Shown here: in pieces, positions 1 to 6,451 of the stretch | How the letters are laid out: each line of letters starts with the position of its first letter | How positions within the stretch are numbered: the first letter of the stretch is position 1 | Virus record (IMG/VR): IMGVR_UViG_3300043399_000057 | Location: 1 to 42,156 of that record | From: a virus | DNA: 42,156 bases | Reading direction: 5' to 3' (one strand) | Notes under the pieces: generated by a model | Database searches by the model: none | The model's input: only the letters and a program-made list of their open reading frames with translations | Told to the model about the DNA's origin: nothing | Translations under genes and position numbers: made by a program

Positions 1-211
1 TACCATTGATAGAGTTAATCAGTTGTCCCTTGTTGATATTACGAAATGGTTTACCAAACAAAGCAAAACACAAGGCATCTAGAACAGTGGATTTACCTTC
101 ACCGTTCTTGCCAATGATAAGAGTGGTTGTTGATTTGTTCAGTAAGATTTTGTTAGCAGAATTACCAGTTGATAGAAAATTCTTCCATTCAATACTTTCG
201 AAAACAATCAT
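1..211 (-). CDS. 46: Recombination endonuclease subunit gp46 (SbcC/Rad50-like), N-terminal fragment
   Basis: Partial gene: the start ATG is at 211 and the reading frame runs off the left edge after 70 codons. The visible residues begin MIVFESIEWKNFLSTGN and carry an ABC-type Walker A, GKNGEGKST, at about residues 35-43, followed by the VLDALCFALFGKPFRNI stretch typical of Rad50/SbcC/gp46 N-termini. With gp47, gp46 forms the Mre11/Rad50-like exonuclease that resects DNA ends for phage recombination-dependent replication. The ATG overlaps the gp47 stop (TAATG), so the two subunits are probably translationally coupled. The coiled coil and Walker B half lie outside the window. Confidence 0.93.
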   Translation of the reverse strand, partial: MIVFESIEWKNFLSTGNSANKILLNKSTTTLIIGKNGEGKSTVLDALCFALFGKPFRNINKGQLINSING

Positions 212-1269
212 TAAACAACCTCAATGTTAACTGCTTCAGTGTATAAACTGCGCATGTATGTTTTAATCTTTTCTTTATCCATATCAGTCTCGATAGAATC
301 AACGTAGTGACCAAGAACAGAAAGCGTATCTTCTAGATTGATATTTTCATCATCAAGTTCGCCGTCACTAAACTCAGACATATCTTCGACAACTTTGATA
401 TCTTGACATCCTTTATTATACAACTTTTGAATAAACTTATCAAACTTGTAATAGTCAGTTTTATTGACAACAACTAATCTAACATACTTGCCTGTTAGAT
501 CTGATTTGTCAAGGTCGAAGGGTTCTTTATCCTTGTCGTCGTACTCAATTCTCTCGAACATTCGATAAGGATTGCGAATGAAGTCGAGGTTTCTTGTGTC
601 GAGGTCAAACAAGTGAAATCCTCGGGGATCGTTATAGTCTTGCCATGTAAGCTCATATGGGTTTCCGAGGTAGTAGATCTGCTTATCATCAGACTTGTGA
701 TGATAATGCCCAGAAAAAACCATGTCAAACTTGTCGAATGTTTCTTTAGAAAGTCCATCATGTGATTCCATACCTCTGTACATAGCAAAGCCAGCAATTT
801 CAAAGTGACCCATACAAATTTCGGCTTTTGTACTTTTCATATGGTCAACGCATTCAGAGTAGTTATCTGTACAGATCCAAGGAATCATACAAATAGAAAC
901 ACCATCAATGACGATGGTTTCTGGTTTAGAGATAACATCTATGTTGGCATACTCGTTCAACAATAAGTCTGGTGAGTTGACATCATTGGTATTCTTGAAG
1001 TAAGTATCGTGATTACCTGCCAACATATGAACTCGAATTCCTCTACGCTCAAGTTCATCAAAGAACATTTTCTTGGCTCTATCAAGAGCGTAGAAGTTTA
1101 CGTACTTACGGCGATCAAAAGTATCACCAAGAATAAGAACAGTATTAATATTGTTTTTATCCAACGTAGGAAAAAATACATTTTGATAAAACTTCTCAAA
1201 GAAATCTAAGAATGTGATGCTGTCGTTGCGAGCACCAAAATGTTGATCAGTTATTAACGCTACCTTCAT
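211..1269 (-). CDS. 47: Recombination endonuclease subunit gp47 (SbcD/Mre11-like)
   Basis: 352-residue calcineurin-like metallophosphoesterase. The metal-binding motifs appear in order: ITDQHFG (residues 6-12), LGDTFDRR, GNHDTY, GHFE and SGHYHH. Length is close to T4 gp47 (about 340 aa). It is the nuclease partner of gp46 and acts in the host cytoplasm on DNA ends during recombination and repair. It lies directly upstream of gp46 with a 1-base TAATG overlap and downstream of the Acb2-like gene with 8 bases between them. No truncation or missing catalytic residue is visible. Confidence 0.96.
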   Translation of the reverse strand: MKVALITDQHFGARNDSITFLDFFEKFYQNVFFPTLDKNNINTVLILGDTFDRRKYVNFYALDRAKKMFFDELERRGIRVHMLAGNHDTYFKNTNDVNSPDLLLNEYANIDVISKPETIVIDGVSICMIPWICTDNYSECVDHMKSTKAEICMGHFEIAGFAMYRGMESHDGLSKETFDKFDMVFSGHYHHKSDDKQIYYLGNPYELTWQDYNDPRGFHLFDLDTRNLDFIRNPYRMFERIEYDDKDKEPFDLDKSDLTGKYVRLVVVNKTDYYKFDKFIQKLYNKGCQDIKVVEDMSEFSDGELDDENINLEDTLSVLGHYVDSIETDMDKEKIKTYMRSLYTEAVNIEVV

Positions 1270-1277
1270 GCAATTCC

Positions 1278-1502
1278 TCAGAATGATGTTGGTTGTGCTA
1301 CACCACGAACAAGAGCCATCAGACCAGTTTGTAAGTCTGTTGCACCGATACTAATCCAACGCTGATCCAGAGTAGGTTGTGAGCGTAGACGTTCAACCAA
1401 TTCTCCAAGTTCAGCACCTTTGGCTTTGATCTCATTCATAAGATTAATCTCATCTTGAGAAAGATCACGATAGCCTTTAATTTGTTTGTGTTGATTGTCC
1501 AT
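1278..1502 (-). CDS. acb2: Acb2/Vs.4-type anti-CBASS cyclic-nucleotide sponge
   Basis: 74 residues from the ATG at 1502, which has a strong AAGGAG ribosome site (1509-1514); the in-frame ATG at 1532 lacks one. The protein is a short helical polypeptide with KQIKGYRDLS near the start, NEIKAKGAELGELVERL in the middle and ATDLQTGLMALVRGVAQP at the end, the recognisable pattern of the Acb2/T4 Vs.4 family. From this start, Tyr11 and Lys26 fall on the positions I recall as cyclic-dinucleotide-binding residues of the Pseudomonas phage PaMx33 Acb2. Family members form hexamers that sequester the cyclic nucleotides that activate CBASS effectors. The first 26 bases overlap the end of the upstream 54-aa ORF. 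Family assignment is from memory of the sequence pattern; the activity here is inferred. Confidence 0.85.
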   Translation of the reverse strand: MDNQHKQIKGYRDLSQDEINLMNEIKAKGAELGELVERLRSQPTLDQRWISIGATDLQTGLMALVRGVAQPTSF

Positions 1503-1641
1503 CAGGAATCTCCTTGTATAATTTAATTTCAATGACGTCTCCAGTTCTAACAGTTAGTGAAAACTGACTAGCTTCACCAAACGTGTTAAACCACTTAAAA
1601 GCCACCATTGACCCAGATGTGTAGTATGTAACTTTATACAT
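1477..1641 (-). CDS. Small hypothetical protein (54 aa)
   Basis: A 54-codon ORF starting MYKVTYYTSGSMVAFKWF and ending DGQSTQTN. Its ATG (1641-1639) overlaps the TGA of the AAA ATPase (TGATG), and its 3' end overlaps the acb2 start by 26 bases. It fills what would otherwise be a gap of about 140 bases in a genome with almost no gaps, and the TGATG junction matches the coupling style seen elsewhere here, so it is probably translated. The sequence looks like a small beta-rich domain with many aromatic residues. I do not recognise a family. Its conserved neighbours (ATPase, acb2) give no firm function. Confidence 0.7.
   Translation of the reverse strand: MYKVTYYTSGSMVAFKWFNTFGEASQFSLTVRTGDVIEIKLYKEIPDGQSTQTN
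1509..1514 (-). promoter_or_regulatory. Ribosome binding site fixing the acb2 start
   Basis: AAGGAG on the minus strand ends 6 bases before the ATG at 1502. It lies inside the upstream 54-aa ORF, suggesting translation coupled to or competing with that ORF. It argues against the longer reading from 1532, which would add ten residues with no ribosome site. Confidence 0.75.
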
Positions 1642-2825
1642 CAATAAAAACCAACCTTTCTGGAATTCTTTGAATTCTTGACACCATCAGATTGCTTGTT
1701 GAAAATTTCAGCAATGCTGTACTTGCCAGTGGCACTGTCAGTTGGCGCAGCGACGCCAAGTTTGTCAGCCAATACTTTGGCTTGTGATGTATCCAACTGA
1801 TCAAAGGTAACGATGTCAAAACAACGACCTGGACGCACCAAGGCAGAATCAACATCGCGAATGCTTGGCAAATTTGTAGAGAAGATCATCTTCTTACCGC
1901 GAGTTGTAACCAAACCATCACCCACGTTCAAGAAGCGGTGCATCATTGTGTTACCGTCGCTACGAGACTTCAAGAATGCATCACTGTCTTCCAACACCAT
2001 GATTTCAGTGTCGTCTTCGATAAAGCGTGCAAAGAAACCATCCTTCTCAAGGATTTGAGAATCATAAGAAACGATGGCTGATGCGTTGCGGTGAGACAGC
2101 AAGCCACGGATGAATGTAGTCTTGCCAGTTCCAGGTGGACCAATCAACAGCAAGATGTTTGCTGAAGAATTCATATATCGATCGTAGTAGCTTTCCAGAG
2201 ATTCACCATTAAGGAATGGATACATCTCAGCAACTGGCAAACGATCACGGTTAAGAGGGACGCTCACAGAATGACCATCGCTGCCGTAAACCCACTCGAT
2301 GTGGGATGTGACAACAGAGAATGCGTCTTCAACCATCTCGATAATCTCAGTGACAAACTCTTGGCTACCATATGCACGAACATTAGTTGAGTTTGAACTA
2401 ACGCTGTATGTGATATATTCGTTGGTTGCTTCAATAACGATAAAACCAGAAGAAGAACCACCTTGAACAATCAAATCACCGTCAAAGTTTTGTTCAACCC
2501 AATTAGCCCATGTGCGACGATTGGCAAGCACAGTTGTATCACGGTGGAGTGTGCGTTGGTTTGCATCAACGCGACGCTTTAAAATTTCTGATGTGATTAG
2601 ATCATCAAAGTCGTTAACGCCAAGAAAGATTTTGTTGTCAGTTTGATTGTTCATATATGTATTCAAGTTCAAATAATTATCATCTGCAGAAATTGTTCTA
2701 CGCTTTAGAGTTCTACCACTTCTTGCTCTAATCGCTCTAGCCCTAGCGGGTCTGTATGCTATTGCTCGTTCAATACCGCCATTACTAAGGCTATTGATCA
2801 AGTCCCTCACGCTCTTTGACATCAT
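1641..2825 (-). CDS. AAA+ ATPase, BCS1-like
   Basis: 394 residues. A Walker A, IGPPGTGKTT, lies at about residues 228-237, a Walker B-like IMVLEDSDAF about 50 residues later, and the sensor/arginine-finger region FSTNLPSIRDVDSALVRPGR follows. This pattern (EDSD, then STN, then D.AL.RPGR) is that of the BCS1/FtsH-type AAA clade. The first 60 residues include an Arg-rich basic stretch (residues 28-45) before a region with no known motif. T4 has no counterpart at this position between gp55 and gp47. Two adjacent ATGs (2825, 2822) follow a GGAG; the gene overlaps the gp55 3' end by 35 bases. Substrate and role are unknown; a DNA- or protein-remodelling job is plausible. Confidence 0.85.
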   Translation of the reverse strand: MMSKSVRDLINSLSNGGIERAIAYRPARARAIRARSGRTLKRRTISADDNYLNLNTYMNNQTDNKIFLGVNDFDDLITSEILKRRVDANQRTLHRDTTVLANRRTWANWVEQNFDGDLIVQGGSSSGFIVIEATNEYITYSVSSNSTNVRAYGSQEFVTEIIEMVEDAFSVVTSHIEWVYGSDGHSVSVPLNRDRLPVAEMYPFLNGESLESYYDRYMNSSANILLLIGPPGTGKTTFIRGLLSHRNASAIVSYDSQILEKDGFFARFIEDDTEIMVLEDSDAFLKSRSDGNTMMHRFLNVGDGLVTTRGKKMIFSTNLPSIRDVDSALVRPGRCFDIVTFDQLDTSQAKVLADKLGVAAPTDSATGKYSIAEIFNKQSDGVKNSKNSRKVGFY

Positions 2826-3357
2826 CTACTCCATCATCAATAAATTCATCTAAGTTTGGTTGCTTTTTCTTTTTCTTTTCTTTTTTGCGTTCAATAAACG
2901 TATCGTCAAACGTCTGATTGGCTTGCATAAATTCAAGATAAGCATTGTGGTATCCTGTACCTTCGTCTTGCTCTTGAAGTTCAAACATCTCAAAGGGCAT
3001 GTCTTGTATCAACTTGCCTTTGATGTATGATTGTTTCTTTTCTTTTGCTATCCTACGCAAGAATGCATAGTAAATAATTTGGGTGAAGTATGCAAAAGGA
3101 TTGCTGGACTTGTCTGGGTTAAAGTTATCAATGTACTGAATGCAGTTCTCGATACCGTCGAGAATCATATCATCGCGATATGAGTAGTTGATAAAGTTTG
3201 GCTTGTACGAAAGGTGATTGGCGATCTTTAAGATGCATTCACCGATGTAGTTGCTAATGATTGGCTTGGGTCTGCCTTCTTGTTTAGCCAACTCCACAGA
3301 GTCTCTATACTTAATTAGTGCATCTAAAAAATCTTTGTTATTTACGTAGTGAGCCAT
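2791..3357 (-). CDS. 55: Late-transcription sigma factor gp55
   Basis: 188 residues, matching the size of T4 gp55 (185). It contains the sigma region-2-like segment RDDMILDGIENCIQYIDNF followed by NPFAYFTQIIYYAFLRRIAKEK, the hallmark of T4-type gp55, then a Lys-rich acidic tail. gp55 directs host RNA polymerase to the short late promoters (TATAAATA type) and, in T4, works with the sliding clamp. Its presence fits the (C/A)TAAATAA boxes seen before structural genes here. A sigma70-type promoter lies just upstream (3394-3422), so gp55 itself is likely made by host holoenzyme before late genes. Confidence 0.93.
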   Translation of the reverse strand: MAHYVNNKDFLDALIKYRDSVELAKQEGRPKPIISNYIGECILKIANHLSYKPNFINYSYRDDMILDGIENCIQYIDNFNPDKSSNPFAYFTQIIYYAFLRRIAKEKKQSYIKGKLIQDMPFEMFELQEQDEGTGYHNAYLEFMQANQTFDDTFIERKKEKKKKKQPNLDEFIDDGVDDVKEREGLDQ

Positions 3358-3393
3358 ACATGGGCGTTCCTCTTGTAGTTCAAGTTATCAAGT

Positions 3394-3422
3394 ATTATAC
3401 AGCAACAAGTGTGAAAAGACAA
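3394..3422 (-). promoter_or_regulatory. Sigma70-type promoter for gp55
   Basis: On the minus strand, TTGTCT (3417-3422) and a perfect TATAAT (3394-3399) are separated by exactly 17 bases. It sits in the largest intergenic space of the window (3358-3516), about 35 bases before the gp55 ATG, with AGAGGAA as ribosome site. The rest of that gap shows only a weak AT-rich stem and no gene. Confidence 0.75.
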
Positions 3423-3516
3423 ACTTTCTTTTGTAGCCAAAGCATTGCAAAATACATTTGCTTTTTTATTTGACTTGAGGCATAATTCAGGGTGTTAGGG
3501 TTGATAAAGATATAGA

Positions 3517-3870
3517 TCAATTAATCGTATCGTTACCGTCCATTATGAATCTGTAGGATCCGTCATCCTCTGCTTCTCTCTCAGGACGTTCATCTTCTTC
3601 TGACTCTGTCAGCCTGATGTATGTTTTTATAAATGGCTCAGCCAGATTTTTGATAAACATTACATCTCTCTTGTCCAAGATGAATTCAGAATCTTCAGTA
3701 AACGGGCAGAATGGAGCAGCTGCAAGATGTTCTCTACCATCTGCAAGAGATGGCACAGACTTGATCACAAGAGGATTATTCAGCTGAACAAAATTTTCAT
3801 CCTCAGCCCCTAAGACAGACATCAACGTCTCTCCAGAAACAAGTTTCAACACAACATAGACATCATTCAT
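3517..3870 (-). CDS. Small protein with possible Sm/Hfq-like fold
   Basis: 117 residues beginning MNDVYVVLKLVSGETLMSVL, with a beta-rich first 80 residues and a very acidic tail (EEDERPEREAEDD). The opening 'VLKLVSGE.L...L' pattern and the following strands resemble the Sm/Hfq-like small proteins encoded beside uvsW or gp55 in marine T4-like phages. The resemblance is from memory and weak; no RNA-binding motif can be proven. The start ATG overlaps the uvsW stop by four bases. The role could be RNA binding or a DNA-metabolism accessory; treat as hypothetical. Confidence 0.75.
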   Translation of the reverse strand: MNDVYVVLKLVSGETLMSVLGAEDENFVQLNNPLVIKSVPSLADGREHLAAAPFCPFTEDSEFILDKRDVMFIKNLAEPFIKTYIRLTESEEDERPEREAEDDGSYRFIMDGNDTIN

Positions 3871-5354
3871 TGTAAGTCAACTTCCACAAGTTTTAGTTTA
3901 AATTGTTCTTCAGCGTATGTCTTGTAACGCTCAGCAGCATGATTTAGTGTATGATTCTTCCAAGACTTCCAATGCAAGTCATCTGCAATGTCGTAAAGTT
4001 TACAAGAAACCTTACCGTCCTTTAAACGCAAACCACGACCAATGGATTGTAAATTTCTAATTTTTGATTTTGATGGCGACGCAAAGATAACATTCTCGAT
4101 GGATGGTATGTTGATACCAGTGGAGAACGTGCCATAAGATGCGATGATAATTGCATCGTCTTCACCTTCTGTGATGTGACGAACTGCTTCTCTATCAGCT
4201 GTGTCTGTTCCACCATACACAAAAAAGACTTTTCTGTCATCGTGTACTTTATCTTTTATAAGATCGTAGAGAACTTTACCGTGTTTTTCAACGTATTGAA
4301 AAAGAACGAGCGTATTACCTTTAGAATTTACTGCCAGATTTCTGATGAACTTGTTACGCTTTTCGTTCGTAACTAGCCAATCCATTTCTTCTTGGTACGT
4401 GTTTTTATTACGTTCTTTACGAATCAACTCACTATATTTTAATATAAGACACGTTATATTTAGTTGAGTCAATTTTCCAGAATCCATCAACGCTTTGGTA
4501 GTTGTCACGCGATGTACTGGACCAAAGATACCTTCAAGAACTAACTGATGAATCTTTTTATTGTCTAGTGTACCAGTTGTGCCAATGCGATATTGAATGG
4601 TGTCCATCTTTTCCATAACACCAGTTAGTGACTTGGCTTTAAAATTATGAGCCTCATCTCCAAACATAACATGGAACTGCTTGAACCATGACTTTGGTTG
4701 CAAGTAGATAGATTGCCAAGTTGTGATCAACACATGCTTGGTAAATTCTTTTGGAAACCCGCTGTATAACTTTTGACAGTGGGTGCCAACATCAAAGCCA
4801 TTTGCTGATGAATAGTCTTCAAAGTCAGCGTACATCTGTTCAACTAGCGAAGTTGTTGGAACAATAAGAATACACTTACGTCCTTCATTCAAATGCCAAC
4901 GCATTGTTGTGTAGATGATGAACGACTTACCTGATGCAGTTGGTGATAGTAGTAATACACGCTCTTTGTTAAGAGCAGTCTGTACAGCTTCTACTTGATA
5001 ATCTCTAATCTCAATTGGTTTGCCACGTCCATGTGGATTTAACCATTTGGCAAACTCTTCAACAAGTTCTGTTGTTATATTGTTGTTTGGAGCAAAGTTG
5101 TCTTTTAGTTCTACTTTGTATTGATTGCGTTCAGCAAACTTGACAACATAATCCAACAATCCAATGTACAGAGTTTTTCTTACTTGATCATATAGACGCA
5201 CCTTACCGTCCCACAATCTTGCTCTGTATTGAGGAGTGTATTTTGCACCTGGATATTCATATGTGAAGAAATCAGCGATCTCCTGTTCAACAGAAGGGTC
5301 ACTGAATACTCTGACGTAAACTTCGTCTAGCTTTTCTACTTTTATTACATTCAT
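3867..5354 (-). CDS. uvsW: UvsW-type DNA/RNA helicase
   Basis: 495 residues from the ATG at 5354, which overlaps the uvsY stop as TAATG and aligns with the usual UvsW N-terminus (NVIKVEKLDEVYVRVF). An upstream in-frame ATG at 5381 would add nine residues. An N-terminal accessory domain (WDGKVRLYD) is followed by RDYQVEAVQ, Walker A SPTASGKS (about 137-144), the DEAH box (about 233-236), GTTGT and a C-terminal helicase half with QSIGRGLRLKDGK (motif VI). UvsW is a superfamily-2 helicase that unwinds R-loops and branched recombination intermediates, helping the shift from origin- to recombination-dependent replication. It is paired with uvsY as in other T4-like phages. Confidence 0.95.
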   Translation of the reverse strand: MNVIKVEKLDEVYVRVFSDPSVEQEIADFFTYEYPGAKYTPQYRARLWDGKVRLYDQVRKTLYIGLLDYVVKFAERNQYKVELKDNFAPNNNITTELVEEFAKWLNPHGRGKPIEIRDYQVEAVQTALNKERVLLLSPTASGKSFIIYTTMRWHLNEGRKCILIVPTTSLVEQMYADFEDYSSANGFDVGTHCQKLYSGFPKEFTKHVLITTWQSIYLQPKSWFKQFHVMFGDEAHNFKAKSLTGVMEKMDTIQYRIGTTGTLDNKKIHQLVLEGIFGPVHRVTTTKALMDSGKLTQLNITCLILKYSELIRKERNKNTYQEEMDWLVTNEKRNKFIRNLAVNSKGNTLVLFQYVEKHGKVLYDLIKDKVHDDRKVFFVYGGTDTADREAVRHITEGEDDAIIIASYGTFSTGINIPSIENVIFASPSKSKIRNLQSIGRGLRLKDGKVSCKLYDIADDLHWKSWKNHTLNHAAERYKTYAEEQFKLKLVEVDLQ

Positions 5355-5791
5355 TACATTCCAGCTAGGAACTTTTTCCATTCCACGTGTGTTTTAATCT
5401 GCCAATCTCTGGCTTTGATTTGACTTAATATAGACTCAAGAAGGTATATCATTGTTTCAAGATACTCAATCTTGACTCTCATTGTATTTAGATCTGAGTC
5501 CCCTTGAAGGAATTCGTCCATCTCATTCTTTAGTGGCTTAATACCTTGCCACTGTACCCAGCCGAGTTCATTCAATTCATCGCGGCTGAGTTCACCCCTG
5601 TAGTACCTAAACTTATTCTTGCGAAGTTGGTTATGGTCTGATGAAAGTTTTGTGTGTTTGAGTTTAACCCCTACGAGTAATCGTAGATATTTTGCGTGTA
5701 GCTTTGGGGTTGCTGTGGCTTGTTCGCCGAGAAAGTTATCATTAATGGAACAGTCTTTGTCCCATTCATCTTGTAGCTGTTCAATATTCAT
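5354..5791 (-). CDS. uvsY: Recombination mediator UvsY
   Basis: 145 residues, close to T4 UvsY (137). The N-terminus reads MNIEQLQDEWDKDCSIND, the middle has the Tyr-Arg-rich KNKFRYYRGELSRDELNELGW segment, and the C-terminus has LLESILSQIKARDWQIKTHVEW, all matching the UvsY layout. UvsY loads the UvsX recombinase onto single-stranded DNA covered by gp32. It lies immediately upstream of uvsW with a TAATG junction and is preceded by a strong promoter with an inverted repeat (5805-5844) and a GAGGA ribosome site. Identification rests on pattern and position; UvsX is not in this window. Confidence 0.9.
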   Translation of the reverse strand: MNIEQLQDEWDKDCSINDNFLGEQATATPKLHAKYLRLLVGVKLKHTKLSSDHNQLRKNKFRYYRGELSRDELNELGWVQWQGIKPLKNEMDEFLQGDSDLNTMRVKIEYLETMIYLLESILSQIKARDWQIKTHVEWKKFLAGM

Positions 5792-5803
5792 AATATCCTC
5801 AAA

Positions 5804-5831
5804 AATTATGTAGACATTATACTACATAATT
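5804..5831. promoter_or_regulatory. Perfect inverted repeat (possible operator) over the uvsY promoter
   Basis: Ten-base arms (5804-5813 and 5822-5831; AATTATGTAG and CTACATAATT) flank an 8-base centre that contains the -10 TATAAT. The dyad covers the -10 and the expected transcription start, the classic place for a repressor operator. It lacks a T-run and is AT-rich, so it is unlikely to be a terminator. Confidence 0.6.
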
Positions 5832-5844
5832 GTAATAATTTCAA
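5816..5844 (-). promoter_or_regulatory. Sigma70-type promoter for uvsY-uvsW
   Basis: TTGAAA (5839-5844) and a perfect TATAAT (5816-5821), 17 bases apart on the minus strand. The -35 box overlaps the stop codon of the upstream gp3-like gene. The ATG of uvsY is about 25 bases below the -10. Confidence 0.8.
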
Positions 5845-6374
5845 TTAAATTTGTAATAACTGTATCTGAATGTAGCGTTACCTACTAGGTATTGCACGTC
5901 TTGATTTGTTGATTGGAAGTTAAGAGATTCCAAAGAAATTGGAAATAGATCAATAAAACTAACTGTTTGAATAGCTTTATTGTTAGACCCTAAGATTTCT
6001 AGAGTTGCATCAGAATAGTTTTTAGCTAATTCAGAAACAACACCACGTTGGTCTTCATTGATAAAATTAACGTACTGATTGTAGTCATTAGGAAATCCCA
6101 ATGCAATAATCCAGTTGTATATGGATTTGTAGTTCTCCATACTTTCGTCTACCAAAAACTGAACATTCAAAGTATCGTAAGTAAGAGACTCACCTGGAAT
6201 TGGTGTTGTGTGGAATGGGTTTCCAAACTCTGGTGAACCAATCAAAATCCCTGGAAGGTTTACTTGCTGACAGAAGAATGATACGCTTGGTAATTTTTGA
6301 ATGGCAAAATTGAACCCATTTGGTGACAATGGATTTAAGTTTGCTGGAAGAGGACAGGTAAGTGTTGTAGCCAT
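5841..6374 (-). CDS. 3: Tail completion protein, gp3-like (tail-tube fold)
   Basis: 177 residues starting MATTLTCPLPANLNPLSPNG and ending ATFRYSYYKFN. The opening 'FNFAIQKLPSVSFFCQQVNLPGI' pattern and the closing 'ATFRYSYY' strand are those of the tail-tube (gp19/gp54/gp3) fold. Length equals T4 gp3 (176), and its place between gp23 and uvsY matches gene 3 in cyanophage genomes. gp3 caps the finished tail tube so that the sheath and neck can attach. No ribosome site is visible; a CTAAATAA box ends only four bases before the ATG. It could instead be another tube-fold virion protein such as gp54. Confidence 0.65.
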   Translation of the reverse strand: MATTLTCPLPANLNPLSPNGFNFAIQKLPSVSFFCQQVNLPGILIGSPEFGNPFHTTPIPGESLTYDTLNVQFLVDESMENYKSIYNWIIALGFPNDYNQYVNFINEDQRGVVSELAKNYSDATLEILGSNNKAIQTVSFIDLFPISLESLNFQSTNQDVQYLVGNATFRYSYYKFN

Positions 6375-6378
6375 AAAA

Positions 6379-6386
6379 TTATTTAG
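6379..6386 (-). promoter_or_regulatory. Candidate late promoter before the gp3-like gene
   Basis: CTAAATAA on the minus strand, similar to the T4 late box TATAAATA, directly after the gp23 terminator and four bases before the ATG at 6374. If initiation is 6-7 bases downstream as in T4, the transcript would start at or near the ATG (leaderless). Confidence 0.4.
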
Positions 6387-6391
6387 GAATT

Positions 6392-6416
6392 AAAAAAGGC
6401 TCCCGAAGGAGCCTTT
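6392..6416 (-). terminator. Intrinsic terminator after gp23
   Basis: A 9-bp perfect stem (6395-6403 with 6408-6416) with a UUCG tetraloop on the minus-strand RNA, followed by a run of six U. It lies 35 bases after the major capsid gene stop, ending the head-gene transcript. Confidence 0.9.
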
Positions 6417-6451
6417 GAGTACCTATCTTACGTAGGTTCTATCTTACTTGA

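Noticed and set aside
415-420. TATAAT on the minus strand inside gp47
   Set aside because: No -35 box at 16-18 bases was seen and it lies in the middle of a coding region; treated as chance.
1503-1532. Longer acb2 start at 1532
   Set aside because: No ribosome site before it, whereas AAGGAG precedes the ATG at 1502, and the family N-terminus begins at the later Met.
5355-5381. Longer uvsW start at 5381
   Set aside because: The ATG at 5354 gives the TAATG coupling used throughout this genome and matches the usual UvsW N-terminus.
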